Of a stretch of 47,670 nucleotides of DNA, positions 1-6,771 are shown piece after piece. The DNA comes from Bacteroidaceae bacterium (GTDB lineage Bacteria > Bacteroidota > Bacteroidia > Bacteroidales > Bacteroidaceae). Positions within the stretch are counted from its first letter, which is position 1; the number at the start of each line of letters is the position of its first letter. The notes beneath the pieces were generated by a model. That model searched no databases. It was not told the origin of the DNA and saw nothing but the letters and a program-made list of their open reading frames with translations. The stretch is taken from assembly GCA_017520935.1 (NCBI GenBank), contig JAFXEF010000037.1, forward strand, positions 1 through 47,670, written 5' to 3'. The position numbers and the translations under genes were made by a program.

Positions 1-131
1 TCGTAGTGCATCCACAAGGCAGAGAGCGAGAGGCATACGAAGCCGGCAGCGAGGCCGAGCACGGAGGTGGCGGTTTGCGCTGGGTATTTGCGTAAATTGC
101 GCAGGGCTATTTTGATGTAGTGTAGTAGCAT
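1..131 (-). CDS. ABC transporter permease (FtsX/MacB type), N-terminal fragment
   Basis: Only the first 43 codons lie in the window; the gene runs off the left edge. The translation begins MLLHYIKIALRNLRKYPAQT and continues into a hydrophobic segment (VLGLAAGFVCLSLSALWM). A short amphipathic start with an ALRNL motif followed by the first membrane helix is typical of MacB/FtsX-type permeases. It lies downstream of the ABC ATPase gene on the same strand, separated by 179 bases, and probably supplies the membrane subunit of that exporter. The family call rests on a short fragment plus context. Confidence 0.7.
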   Translation of the reverse strand, partial: MLLHYIKIALRNLRKYPAQTATSVLGLAAGFVCLSLSALWMHY

Positions 132-167
132 TTTAAGCTTTTTAGTTTGCGTACTGTTTGTCAAGGA

Positions 168-253
168 TTTTTACAGGTTTGGCAAAATTTATCACAGGCT
201 CGACAAAACTTTGTCAAAGGTATGATAATTTTTTGTCATAGGCTTGATATTTC
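168..253. repeat. Four degenerate ~22-bp direct repeats between ATPase and permease genes
   Basis: The GG of an AGG core recurs at 176, 197, 219 and 241, that is every 21-22 bases. The surrounding units resemble TTTGTCAnAGGnnTGAnAA. The copies are imperfect and AT-rich. The spacing of two helical turns suggests a phased protein-binding array, but no function is shown. Confidence 0.5.
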
Positions 254-310
254 ATTTTTTGCTTGCCTTTTGTCATCCTGAAACAAAGTTAAAATAATAT
301 CTGTGTGAGA

Positions 311-988
311 TTAGAGTGACTCCAACTTATCCACAACCTCGCCATCAAAGAGGTTGATGGTGCGTGTGGCGTAAGAGGCATCGCGCATGCTGTGGGTGAC
401 CATGACAACGGTGGTGCCGCCTTCGTTGAGCTGGCGCAGGAGGCCCATCACTTCGCGGCCGTTGGCTGAGTCGAGGTTACCTGTGGGCTCGTCGGCAAGG
501 ATAATCTGTGGGCGTGTGACTACGGCACGGGCTATGGCTACGCGCTGCTGCTGTCCGCCGCTGAGCTGGTGGGGATAGTGTTGGGCGCGGTGGCTGATGC
601 CCATACGCTCCATGGCCTCATTGATGCGCGGAGCGCGTTCGGCAGCGGGCACGCCCATATATAAAAGAGGTAGCTCGATGTTCTCACGCACGTTGAGCTC
701 GTCGATGAGGTTGAAGCTCTGGAACACGAAGCCGATGACGCCACGGCGCAGGCGTGTGCGGTCGTCCTCACTGAGGGCGGTGACATCGGTGCCCTGCAGG
801 TGGTAGGTGCCTGAGGTGGGGTTGTCGAGGAGGCCGAGGATGTTGAGCAGGGTAGACTTGCCGCAGCCCGAGGGACCCATGACGGCGACGAACTCGCCTT
901 CGCTCACTTGGATGTTTACTCCGCGCAGGGCGCGTGTCTCTACTTCTTCCGTGCGGAAGTACTTCTGAAGATTCTCTGTCTTGATCAT
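311..988 (-). CDS. ABC transporter ATP-binding protein, MacB/LolD family
   Basis: The 225-residue protein is a complete nucleotide-binding subunit. It has Walker A GPSGCGKS at residues 38-45, a Q-loop in FVFQSFNL near 88-95, the signature LSGGQQQR at 142-149, Walker B ILADEP near 163-168 and an H-loop in MVTHS near 195. The length and the [14 protein letters not shown] form fit the MacB/LolD group, which energises FtsX-like permeases in export of peptides, lipoproteins or toxic compounds. Its permease partner follows on the same strand. The start is ATG 988. A sigma-54-type promoter lies about 105 bases upstream on the same strand, beside a divergent sigma-54 activator gene, so the exporter is likely induced by that two-component system. 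The substrate is unknown. Confidence 0.93.
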   Translation of the reverse strand: MIKTENLQKYFRTEEVETRALRGVNIQVSEGEFVAVMGPSGCGKSTLLNILGLLDNPTSGTYHLQGTDVTALSEDDRTRLRRGVIGFVFQSFNLIDELNVRENIELPLLYMGVPAAERAPRINEAMERMGISHRAQHYPHQLSGGQQQRVAIARAVVTRPQIILADEPTGNLDSANGREVMGLLRQLNEGGTTVVMVTHSMRDASYATRTINLFDGEVVDKLESL

Positions 989-1092
989 AATTGTACTTTT
1001 TTTATGGTTGATACTTTATGTTGTTACTTTTTCGGCTATGTCATCCTTAACAACGTGAAGAATGACAGAGGCGCGATACTAAAGATAACGCC

Positions 1093-1108
1093 TACAAAAA
1101 ACGTGCCA
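1093..1108 (-). promoter_or_regulatory. Sigma-54 (-24/-12) promoter for the ABC exporter genes
   Basis: Read on the minus strand the sequence is TGGCACG-TTTT-TTGTA. The sigma-54 consensus is TGGCACG-N4-TTGCW, so only the C of TTGC differs. It points at the ABC ATPase gene and predicts a transcript start near 1082, leaving about 94 bases of leader. The neighbouring divergent gene encodes a sigma-54 activator, which strongly supports the call. Confidence 0.75.
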
Positions 1109-1163
1109 AAACGTTAAAGTAAAGAAATACAGCGAAGTGACGATTTTGAGGATTGGTGAAATA

Positions 1164-1199
1164 TGTGCGAAATCGCACAAAAATGTGCGTTTTCGCACA
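1164..1199. promoter_or_regulatory. Tandem palindromic operators (probable response-regulator binding sites)
   Basis: Two 16-bp dyads lie 20 bases apart, start to start. TGTGCGAAATCGCACA at 1164-1179 is a perfect 7-2-7 palindrome. TGTGCGTTTTCGCACA at 1184-1199 has 6-bp arms. They sit 56-91 bases upstream of the -24/-12 promoter, a usual position for an NtrC-type enhancer, and just upstream of the -7 box of the activator gene, so autoregulation is also possible. Binding by the adjacent regulator is inferred. Confidence 0.75.
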
Positions 1200-1221
1200 T
1201 ACTGCGTATGAGAATAATGAT

Positions 1222-1229
1222 TATCTTTG
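1222..1229 (+). promoter_or_regulatory. Bacteroidetes -7 box TATCTTTG for the response regulator gene
   Basis: TATCTTTG matches TAnnTTTG exactly and ends only four bases before the ATG at 1234. No TTTG -33 box is seen at the usual spacing; the palindromic operators occupy that region, which suggests activator dependence or repression. The transcript may start at or very near the initiation codon. Confidence 0.6.
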
Positions 1230-1233
1230 CGGA

Positions 1234-2592
1234 ATGAATCAAGGAACAATACTTATCGTTGATGATAATGAGGATGTGCTCTTTGCACTGAACCTGCTGC
1301 TGAAGCCGCACTTTCGGAAGGTGAAGGTGAGCACCACGCCCGACCGTATAGCGCAGTTTATGGAGAGCGACGACCCCGACGTGATACTGCTCGATATGAA
1401 CTTCAGCCGCGACGCGAGTAGTGGACAAGAGGGTATGGAGGTGTTGCACGACATACTCAAGCGCGATACCGAAGCGGTGGTAGTGATGATGACGGCCTAC
1501 TCAGACATGAGCAAGGCCATCAATGCCATCAAGGCGGGCGCCACGGACTTCGTGGCCAAGCCGTGGGAGAACGAGAAACTGATAGCTACGCTCACCGCGG
1601 CAGCAAAGCTGCGCCAGGCACGCCGCGAGAAAGCCTCGCTACAGAAGCAGATGGAGGGAATGACCGAGAGCAGTGTGCCGCCTATCATCGGGCGATCGGG
1701 AGCGATGATGAAAGTGCTGGATATGGTGGAGGTGTTGGCCAAGACCGATGCCAATGTCCTCATCCTCGGGGAGAACGGTACGGGCAAGGACCTCGTGGCG
1801 CGTGCCCTGCACGGCTACTCGTCACGTGCTGCACACCCATTGGTGACGATAGACCTGGGCAGCATACCCGAGACACTCTTCGAGGGTGAACTCTTCGGCT
1901 ACGAGAGGGGAGCCTTCACCGATGCCCACAAGCCCAAGGCCGGGCGCATGGAGATAGCTTCGGGAGGCACGCTCTTCCTCGACGAGATAGGTAACCTGTC
2001 GCTGCCGCTGCAATCCAAACTGCTCAGCGCCATCGAGAAGGGCACGTTCACCCGCCTCGGTTCTACCCGTGAGCAGCGCATCGACGTGCGCTTCATCTGC
2101 GCCACCAACAGCAACCTGCACGAACGAGTGAGCGAGGGCACCTTCCGTCAGGACCTGCTATACCGCATCAACACCGTAGAGATACACATGCCACCGCTCA
2201 GGGAGAGGGGCGACGATGTGTTGCTGCTGGCCGACTACTTCGTGGATATATATAAAAGGAAATACAAGAAGGAGATCAGGAGCATCAGCAATGAGGCCAA
2301 AGCCAAGCTGATGCGCTATGCGTGGCCGGGCAATGTGCGTGAGCTACAGCATGCCGTGGAGCGTGCCGTCATCCTCAGCGAGCACAGCACGCTGGGGTCA
2401 CAGCTATTCACCCTGCGCCCTGCACCGGCACCGCGCAAGGCCGAACAGCGCACGCTGAATCTGGAGAAGCTGGAGCGCGAAGCCATAGTCGAGGCGGTGC
2501 GCGTAGCAGAAGGGAACGTAAACCATGCTGCCGAGCTGCTGGGTATCACGCGCTATGCGCTATATCGTAAAATAGCGAAGCACGGACTATGA
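1234..2592 (+). CDS. Sigma-54-dependent response regulator (NtrC/AtoC family)
   Basis: The protein has 452 residues. The receiver domain (about 5-120) has acidic residues D10-D11, phospho-acceptor D54 in ILLDMNF, T87 and K109. The AAA+ domain (about 150-385) has Walker A GENGTGKD at 179-186, the sigma-54 contact loop GAFTDA at 226-231 and Walker B FLDEIG at 248-253. A Fis-type helix-turn-helix ends the protein (NHAAELLGITRYALYRKI). It should activate a -24/-12 promoter when phosphorylated. A start at 1153 would add 27 residues that translate the operator palindromes, so ATG 1234, directly before the receiver fold, is preferred. The kinase gene overlaps its stop codon, and a matching promoter precedes the divergent ABC exporter. 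Confidence 0.95.
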   Translation: MNQGTILIVDDNEDVLFALNLLLKPHFRKVKVSTTPDRIAQFMESDDPDVILLDMNFSRDASSGQEGMEVLHDILKRDTEAVVVMMTAYSDMSKAINAIKAGATDFVAKPWENEKLIATLTAAAKLRQARREKASLQKQMEGMTESSVPPIIGRSGAMMKVLDMVEVLAKTDANVLILGENGTGKDLVARALHGYSSRAAHPLVTIDLGSIPETLFEGELFGYERGAFTDAHKPKAGRMEIASGGTLFLDEIGNLSLPLQSKLLSAIEKGTFTRLGSTREQRIDVRFICATNSNLHERVSEGTFRQDLLYRINTVEIHMPPLRERGDDVLLLADYFVDIYKRKYKKEIRSISNEAKAKLMRYAWPGNVRELQHAVERAVILSEHSTLGSQLFTLRPAPAPRKAEQRTLNLEKLEREAIVEAVRVAEGNVNHAAELLGITRYALYRKIAKHGL

Positions 2593-4019
2593 AGACACTG
2601 CACATCCTCTTGCTCATTGCCCTGGTGTTGGGGGCCACGCTTATCGGCTGTTGGACCTATACGGAGGGCATGTACGTCAGCACTTGCTTTGCCGGCTGTG
2701 CCGTGGCAACCGTGGCAGCGACCTTCTGCATCAAGAGTCGCCGCTCATACGACATGATGGAGCAACTGCTGGCCAATCTGCGCATGCACGACTATTCGCT
2801 GGCCTTTCACGAGGCGGCAACACACCGCGACGGCATGTGGCGGCAGGCCGACATCGATGCGTTGGCTCACGACATCAACCACGTGGTGGAGCAATACAAG
2901 CAGCGCGAGATGGAGGTACATACGCGACTGCGCTACTTCGAGACATTGCTGGGCTGCATAGACACGGCACTCATTGTAGCCAAGGCCGACGGTACCATAG
3001 AGTGGAGCAACCGCGCTGCCGAAGAACAGCTGCTGGGCTATGTGCCGCGCCATATCGACGAACTGACGAAGGTGGATGCCACACTGCCCGAGATGCTGCG
3101 CGAGATGCGGCCGGGACGTAGCGTGCAGCTGACCCTGCACAAGGGCACAGCCCGAGAGACACGGATGGTGGCCGACGTAAGCATATACACCACGGGAGGG
3201 CGCACCCTGCACCTGTATGCCCTGCGCAACATACGCGAAGTGCTGGAGGAGAACGAGATGCTGTCGTGGCAGAAACTTATACGGGTGCTCACGCACGAAA
3301 TCATGAACTCGTTGGCACCTATCATCTCCTTGTCGGAGACGTTGGAAGGGTGCTTGCCTGGTAGCTTAGAGCATCCTGCGCATTCAGAGTTCTTGGAGTT
3401 CCCGGAGAACTCAGATTGCTCAGAGTACTCCGAGAAAAAAGAAAACTCCGAGGAAATTGCTGCTGCTGAATCCACCGCCATCCTCCGCCAAGGCCTCCAA
3501 ACGATCCATCGCCGTAGCCACGGGTTGCTGGAGTTCATGAAAAACTACCGCAAAGTGGCCTTGGTGGCGCAGCCGGTACTCGCCGAGATGAATGTCGCAC
3601 AGCTGATAGGGCCGCTGATGCCACTGTTTGTCTCTACGGAGCACATCACCTACCGTTATCAGATAGCCCATCCCGACACGCTGCTGCTCATAGACCGCAC
3701 ACAGATGGAACAGGTGCTCATCAACCTGCTGAAGAATGCGGCTGAGGCCTGCGCACAAACCCCAAACGCCGTGGTGACACTGACCGACAGCATGGATAGC
3801 GCCTCGGGCTACTACCGACTGCACATCACGGACAATGGGCCGGGCATACTGCCCGAAGTGCAGGAAAAGGTTTTCATCCCCTTCTTTACCACCAAACCAC
3901 AAGGCTCGGGTATCGGGCTTGCACTGTCGAAGCAAATCGTACATCTGCACCACGGTACATTGCGTGTGGTGTCGCAGGAGGGCACTACTTGCTTTACGCT
4001 GGAGCTTGCGGCCAGATAG
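2589..4019 (+). CDS. Membrane sensor histidine kinase, partner of the sigma-54 regulator
   Basis: The ATG overlaps the TGA of the response regulator gene (ATGA), indicating translational coupling. Two hydrophobic segments lie at about 5-22 and 31-48 with only a short loop between, so signal sensing may occur in or near the membrane. A PAS-like region spans about 115-220. The phospho-acceptor is H236 in LTHEIMNSLAP. ATPase motifs are the N-box LINLLKNAAEA near 378-388, DNGPGI at 415-420 and the G2 box around QGSGIGLALSK. Residues of about 257-292, just after the H-box, form a Ser/Glu-rich tract encoded by palindromic repetitive DNA; this looks like an inserted repeat in the helix-loop-helix of the dimerisation domain. 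All catalytic motifs are intact. Confidence 0.93.
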   Translation: MKTLHILLLIALVLGATLIGCWTYTEGMYVSTCFAGCAVATVAATFCIKSRRSYDMMEQLLANLRMHDYSLAFHEAATHRDGMWRQADIDALAHDINHVVEQYKQREMEVHTRLRYFETLLGCIDTALIVAKADGTIEWSNRAAEEQLLGYVPRHIDELTKVDATLPEMLREMRPGRSVQLTLHKGTARETRMVADVSIYTTGGRTLHLYALRNIREVLEENEMLSWQKLIRVLTHEIMNSLAPIISLSETLEGCLPGSLEHPAHSEFLEFPENSDCSEYSEKKENSEEIAAAESTAILRQGLQTIHRRSHGLLEFMKNYRKVALVAQPVLAEMNVAQLIGPLMPLFVSTEHITYRYQIAHPDTLLLIDRTQMEQVLINLLKNAAEACAQTPNAVVTLTDSMDSASGYYRLHITDNGPGILPEVQEKVFIPFFTTKPQGSGIGLALSKQIVHLHHGTLRVVSQEGTTCFTLELAAR

Positions 4020-4060
4020 AACATCATAGCTGCTGTGTATCGGTCGATAAATAGGGTCTA

Positions 4061-4092
4061 TTTGTATGGACGGAAAACTATCCTTATCTTTG
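4061..4092 (+). promoter_or_regulatory. Bacteroidetes promoter of rubrerythrin
   Basis: A TTTG -33 box at 4061-4064, a spacer of 20 bases and TATCTTTG at 4085-4092 match the Bacteroidetes housekeeping consensus exactly. The start codon of rubrerythrin is 88 bases downstream of the -7 box. Confidence 0.85.
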
Positions 4093-4179
4093 CAACGTCA
4101 AAAGATGAAAAAATGGGTGTTGACCCGGTAATGAAGAAAAAACGAATAAAAATATAAACCTATTAAATGGATAAGAATT

Positions 4180-4758
4180 ATGGCTAAGAGTGTTAAAGGT
4201 ACACAGACTGAGAAGAATTTGATGATGTCGTTCGCTGGTGAGTCACAGGCACGTATGCGCTACACCTATTTTGCCAGTCAGGCAAAAAAGGAAGGTTACG
4301 AGCAGATTGCTGCCATCTTTACTGAGACTGCCGAGCAGGAGAAGGAACATGCAAAGCGTATGTTCAAGTATCTTGAGGGGGGGATGGTGGAAATCACTGC
4401 CAAGTTTCCTGCAGGTGTCATTGGTACTACTATGGAGAACCTCCGCGCTGCTGCTGCCGGTGAGCACGAAGAGTGGGTGGATGACTATCCCAAGTTTGCC
4501 GACATTGCAGCTGAAGAGGGATTCCCCGCCATCGCTGCCATGTATCGCAATATCGCTATCGCTGAAAAGGGGCACGAAGAACGCTATCTTGAGCTGTTGA
4601 AGAATGTTGAAGAGGGTTCCGTATTCAAGAAAGATGGCAAGGTGTTCTGGCAGTGCCGCAATTGTGGATACATCATTGAGGCTGAAGAGGCACCCAAGGC
4701 TTGTCCTGCCTGCCTGCATCCACAATCATACTTCGAGGTACAGAAGGAAAACTATTAA
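4180..4758 (+). CDS. rbr: Rubrerythrin
   Basis: This 192-residue protein is a cytoplasmic non-haem iron peroxidase that reduces hydrogen peroxide in anaerobes. The N-terminal ferritin-like four-helix domain (about 1-145) carries di-iron ligands in FAGESQARMRY, EQEKEHAKR and IAIAEKGHEER. The C-terminal rubredoxin domain has paired CxxC knuckles, CRNCGY and CPAC, for one iron. Both metal sites and the length are normal. It is monocistronic: a consensus promoter lies upstream, and the next gene has its own promoter. Control by oxidative stress is expected from the family, but no regulator site was recognised. Confidence 0.97.
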   Translation: MAKSVKGTQTEKNLMMSFAGESQARMRYTYFASQAKKEGYEQIAAIFTETAEQEKEHAKRMFKYLEGGMVEITAKFPAGVIGTTMENLRAAAAGEHEEWVDDYPKFADIAAEEGFPAIAAMYRNIAIAEKGHEERYLELLKNVEEGSVFKKDGKVFWQCRNCGYIIEAEEAPKACPACLHPQSYFEVQKENY

Positions 4759-4795
4759 TAGAATTGGTTATCACGTAAATGTAGTTTCTTAACTA

Positions 4796-4829
4796 TAGAG
4801 GGTGGGGCACCGTGAGGTACCCTGCCCTC
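4796..4829 (+). terminator. Possible hairpin after rubrerythrin
   Basis: GAGGG at 4798-4802 faces CCCTC near 4824-4828, with GGCACC and GGTACC inside, so a G/C-rich stem can form. There is no T-run after it, so intrinsic termination is uncertain. Confidence 0.35.
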
Positions 4830-4920
4830 GCCAATTTACATGGGCAGTTACTCTTCAGCGAGTATTTCCGACTCAAAGAAGGGAACTTTCGTGAGAAGAA
4901 ACATTTTTTATAGGTATATT

Positions 4921-4952
4921 TTTGTTTGTTCACGTGCGTTTTTCTACCTTTG
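4921..4952 (+). promoter_or_regulatory. Bacteroidetes promoter of the MORN-repeat gene
   Basis: TTTG at 4921-4924, a 20-base spacer and TACCTTTG at 4945-4952 form a perfect match to the consensus. The ATG at 4969 gives a leader of only about ten bases. Confidence 0.85.
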
Positions 4953-4968
4953 CTTGAAAATGTAGAAT

Positions 4969-6123
4969 ATGAATATTAGAACACGGTCAATATATCTTTT
5001 CTCCTTGATATTGGTGTTGCTGGGGTTGCCTGTTATGGCTACAGCTCAGAAGAAGACTGTGGTGGAGAAGGTGCTGGTGACACAGAAATCAAAAACTTTA
5101 CGCGACGGATCACAGTATAAAGGTGATATGATGCTGACGCGCCCTCATGGCAGAGGCAAACTTACGTATGCTGACGGTACGGTGTATCAAGGGCATTTTG
5201 AGTATGGGAAGCGTCACGGGCAAGGTACTATGACCTACAAGAATGGCGAAAAGTATGAGGGTGAATGGTATAAGGGTGTGAGAAATGGCCGTGGCACGCT
5301 GTACTACACTGACGGACGGCGCTATGAAGGCAATTTCCTGATGGGTGAGATACACGGATTCGGTGTCATGCACTATGCTAACGATGATACGTATACTGGG
5401 CTATGGGAACATGGCGAACGTCATGGTAATGGTGTGTATATATGGTGCTACGACGGATCTAACTATAATGGTGAGTGGCTCCATGACAAGAAGCAGGGGA
5501 AAGGACGTATGTTTTGGCTCGATGGATCATGTTACGATGGGTATTGGAAAAATGACGTTCGCGAAGGAGATGGAACCTTTTCTTATGCCAATGGCGATGA
5601 ATATATAGGCCAGTGGCGTGACAATGTGCAGCATGGAAAAGGCGAGTATCGCTTTGCTGATGGCGATGTGTATGTAGGGGAGTATGTCAATGGACTACGC
5701 TCGGGGTATGGTGAATATACACGCGCCAATGGCAGCAAGTATGTGGGCGAATACAAGAATGGCGAGATTGACGGACATGGCCGTTTCGAGATGGTTAGCG
5801 GTGAAGTGTATGATGGCGGCTGGCGCCAGAACGTGCGTCACGGAGAAGGTATATGCCGTTGGCCCAATGGTGATGTGTATGAAGGGGAGTGGGAGAACGA
5901 CTTGCCCAATGGTAAGGGCTGTATGACATTGGCTGACGGTACCATCTATAATGGTGACTATAAGAATGGTATGAAAAACGGTATAGGCACCATAACTCGT
6001 CCTGACGGTACTCGCCTCGAAGGTTTATTTGTCAACAATCTGCAAGATGGTGAGTTTAAAGAATATGATGCCGACGGCAATTTGCTGAAGACTGTAAACT
6101 ACGTTAATGGCATGATGCGGTAG
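4969..6123 (+). CDS. Exported MORN-repeat protein
   Basis: This 384-residue protein has a signal peptide (about 1-26, ending near VMATAQ). After a short linker come 14 consecutive 23-residue MORN repeats of the type YxGxWxxGxxHGxGxxxYxxGxx, filling residues of about 50 to 370. Repeat 5 carries one extra residue, and repeat 14 begins with Leu instead of Tyr. MORN repeats build an extended beta-hairpin solenoid; in bacteria they serve mostly as binding or scaffold modules, and no catalytic domain is present. The protein should act in the periplasm or at the surface. It has its own promoter and no operon partner, so its role cannot be read from context. Confidence 0.9.
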   Translation: MNIRTRSIYLFSLILVLLGLPVMATAQKKTVVEKVLVTQKSKTLRDGSQYKGDMMLTRPHGRGKLTYADGTVYQGHFEYGKRHGQGTMTYKNGEKYEGEWYKGVRNGRGTLYYTDGRRYEGNFLMGEIHGFGVMHYANDDTYTGLWEHGERHGNGVYIWCYDGSNYNGEWLHDKKQGKGRMFWLDGSCYDGYWKNDVREGDGTFSYANGDEYIGQWRDNVQHGKGEYRFADGDVYVGEYVNGLRSGYGEYTRANGSKYVGEYKNGEIDGHGRFEMVSGEVYDGGWRQNVRHGEGICRWPNGDVYEGEWENDLPNGKGCMTLADGTIYNGDYKNGMKNGIGTITRPDGTRLEGLFVNNLQDGEFKEYDADGNLLKTVNYVNGMMR

Positions 6124-6241
6124 GCAGGGATCATGAATAAAGAGTTGAGGACTGTTGTAGCACTAACTGCTGCCCTATGCAATTTCATTTTTCTTGGGTA
6201 ACAGTTTTTTGTCAATATAATCTATAAATGCGGAGTATTAA

Positions 6242-6267
6242 GCCCCGAGCCGTTGTGTGCTCGGGGC
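6242..6267. terminator. Hairpin terminator between convergent genes
   Basis: GCCCCGAGC at 6242-6250 and GCTCGGGGC at 6259-6267 form a perfect 9-bp stem with an 8-base loop. On the minus strand it is followed by TTAAT, so it best serves the ACT-domain gene that ends the iorA operon. It may also block read-through from the MORN gene. Confidence 0.7.
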
Positions 6268-6279
6268 AATTGGTTGGGA

Positions 6280-6690
6280 TTATAGTCTGTGATGGATGTT
6301 GCAGTCGCACTCCTTCAGCACCAGGATGCAGAGGTCGATGTCGTTAGGGCGGATGATGACATTGGCTTGGTCGCCTTCGGCAAAGGCATACATGTACTCG
6401 ATGAAGATATGCTGCTCGGCCAAGTGGTCGAGGATATGGGATAGCGAACCTGCTACGTTGGGGCAGGTAATCCATACCACATCGGTCTGCATCACGGCAA
6501 AATTGGCTTTGCGCAGCACCTCTACGGCTTTATCTACCTCCGATACGATTAGTCGGAGTATGCCGAAGTCGGTGGTCTCGGCCATGCTGAATGCGTGCAT
6601 GTTGATGCCGTGCTGACCCAATATCTTGGTCACTTCGTTGATTCTTCCAGTCTTGTTCTCGAGGAAGATGGATAATTGCTTGATGGTCAT
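6280..6690 (-). CDS. Tandem ACT-domain protein of the aryl-acid cluster
   Basis: The 136-residue protein consists of two ACT-like beta-alpha-beta-beta-alpha-beta modules. The first (residues about 4-68) opens KQLSIFLENKTGRINEVTKIL, the usual ligand-binding start of ACT domains with the GR turn. The second runs from about 70 to 134. There is no catalytic or DNA-binding domain. Small ACT proteins of this kind commonly neighbour phenylacetate-CoA ligase and indolepyruvate oxidoreductase genes and are thought to sense aromatic amino acids or related ligands. Here it is the last gene of that minus-strand cluster, 81 bases after paaK. The gap holds a simple GAGTT(A/T)TGAGTTTTGA-like repeat. Confidence 0.88.
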   Translation of the reverse strand: MTIKQLSIFLENKTGRINEVTKILGQHGINMHAFSMAETTDFGILRLIVSEVDKAVEVLRKANFAVMQTDVVWITCPNVAGSLSHILDHLAEQHIFIEYMYAFAEGDQANVIIRPNDIDLCILVLKECDCNIHHRL

Positions 6691-6771
6691 AATCTGATTT
6701 GAGTTATGAGTTTTGAGTTTTGATTGATGCAGAGTTGTCCATCTGAATGGGGTTCATGGATCACCGCTTTA

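Noticed and set aside
908..1117. Plus-strand frame over the ABC ATPase start and the sigma-54 promoter
   Set aside because: It mostly covers intergenic regulatory DNA and the antisense of a certain gene; composition is not protein-like.
1153..1233. Upstream extension of the response regulator
   Set aside because: The extra 27 residues would be encoded by the tandem palindromes and the -7 box, and receiver domains start at MNQGTILIVDD.
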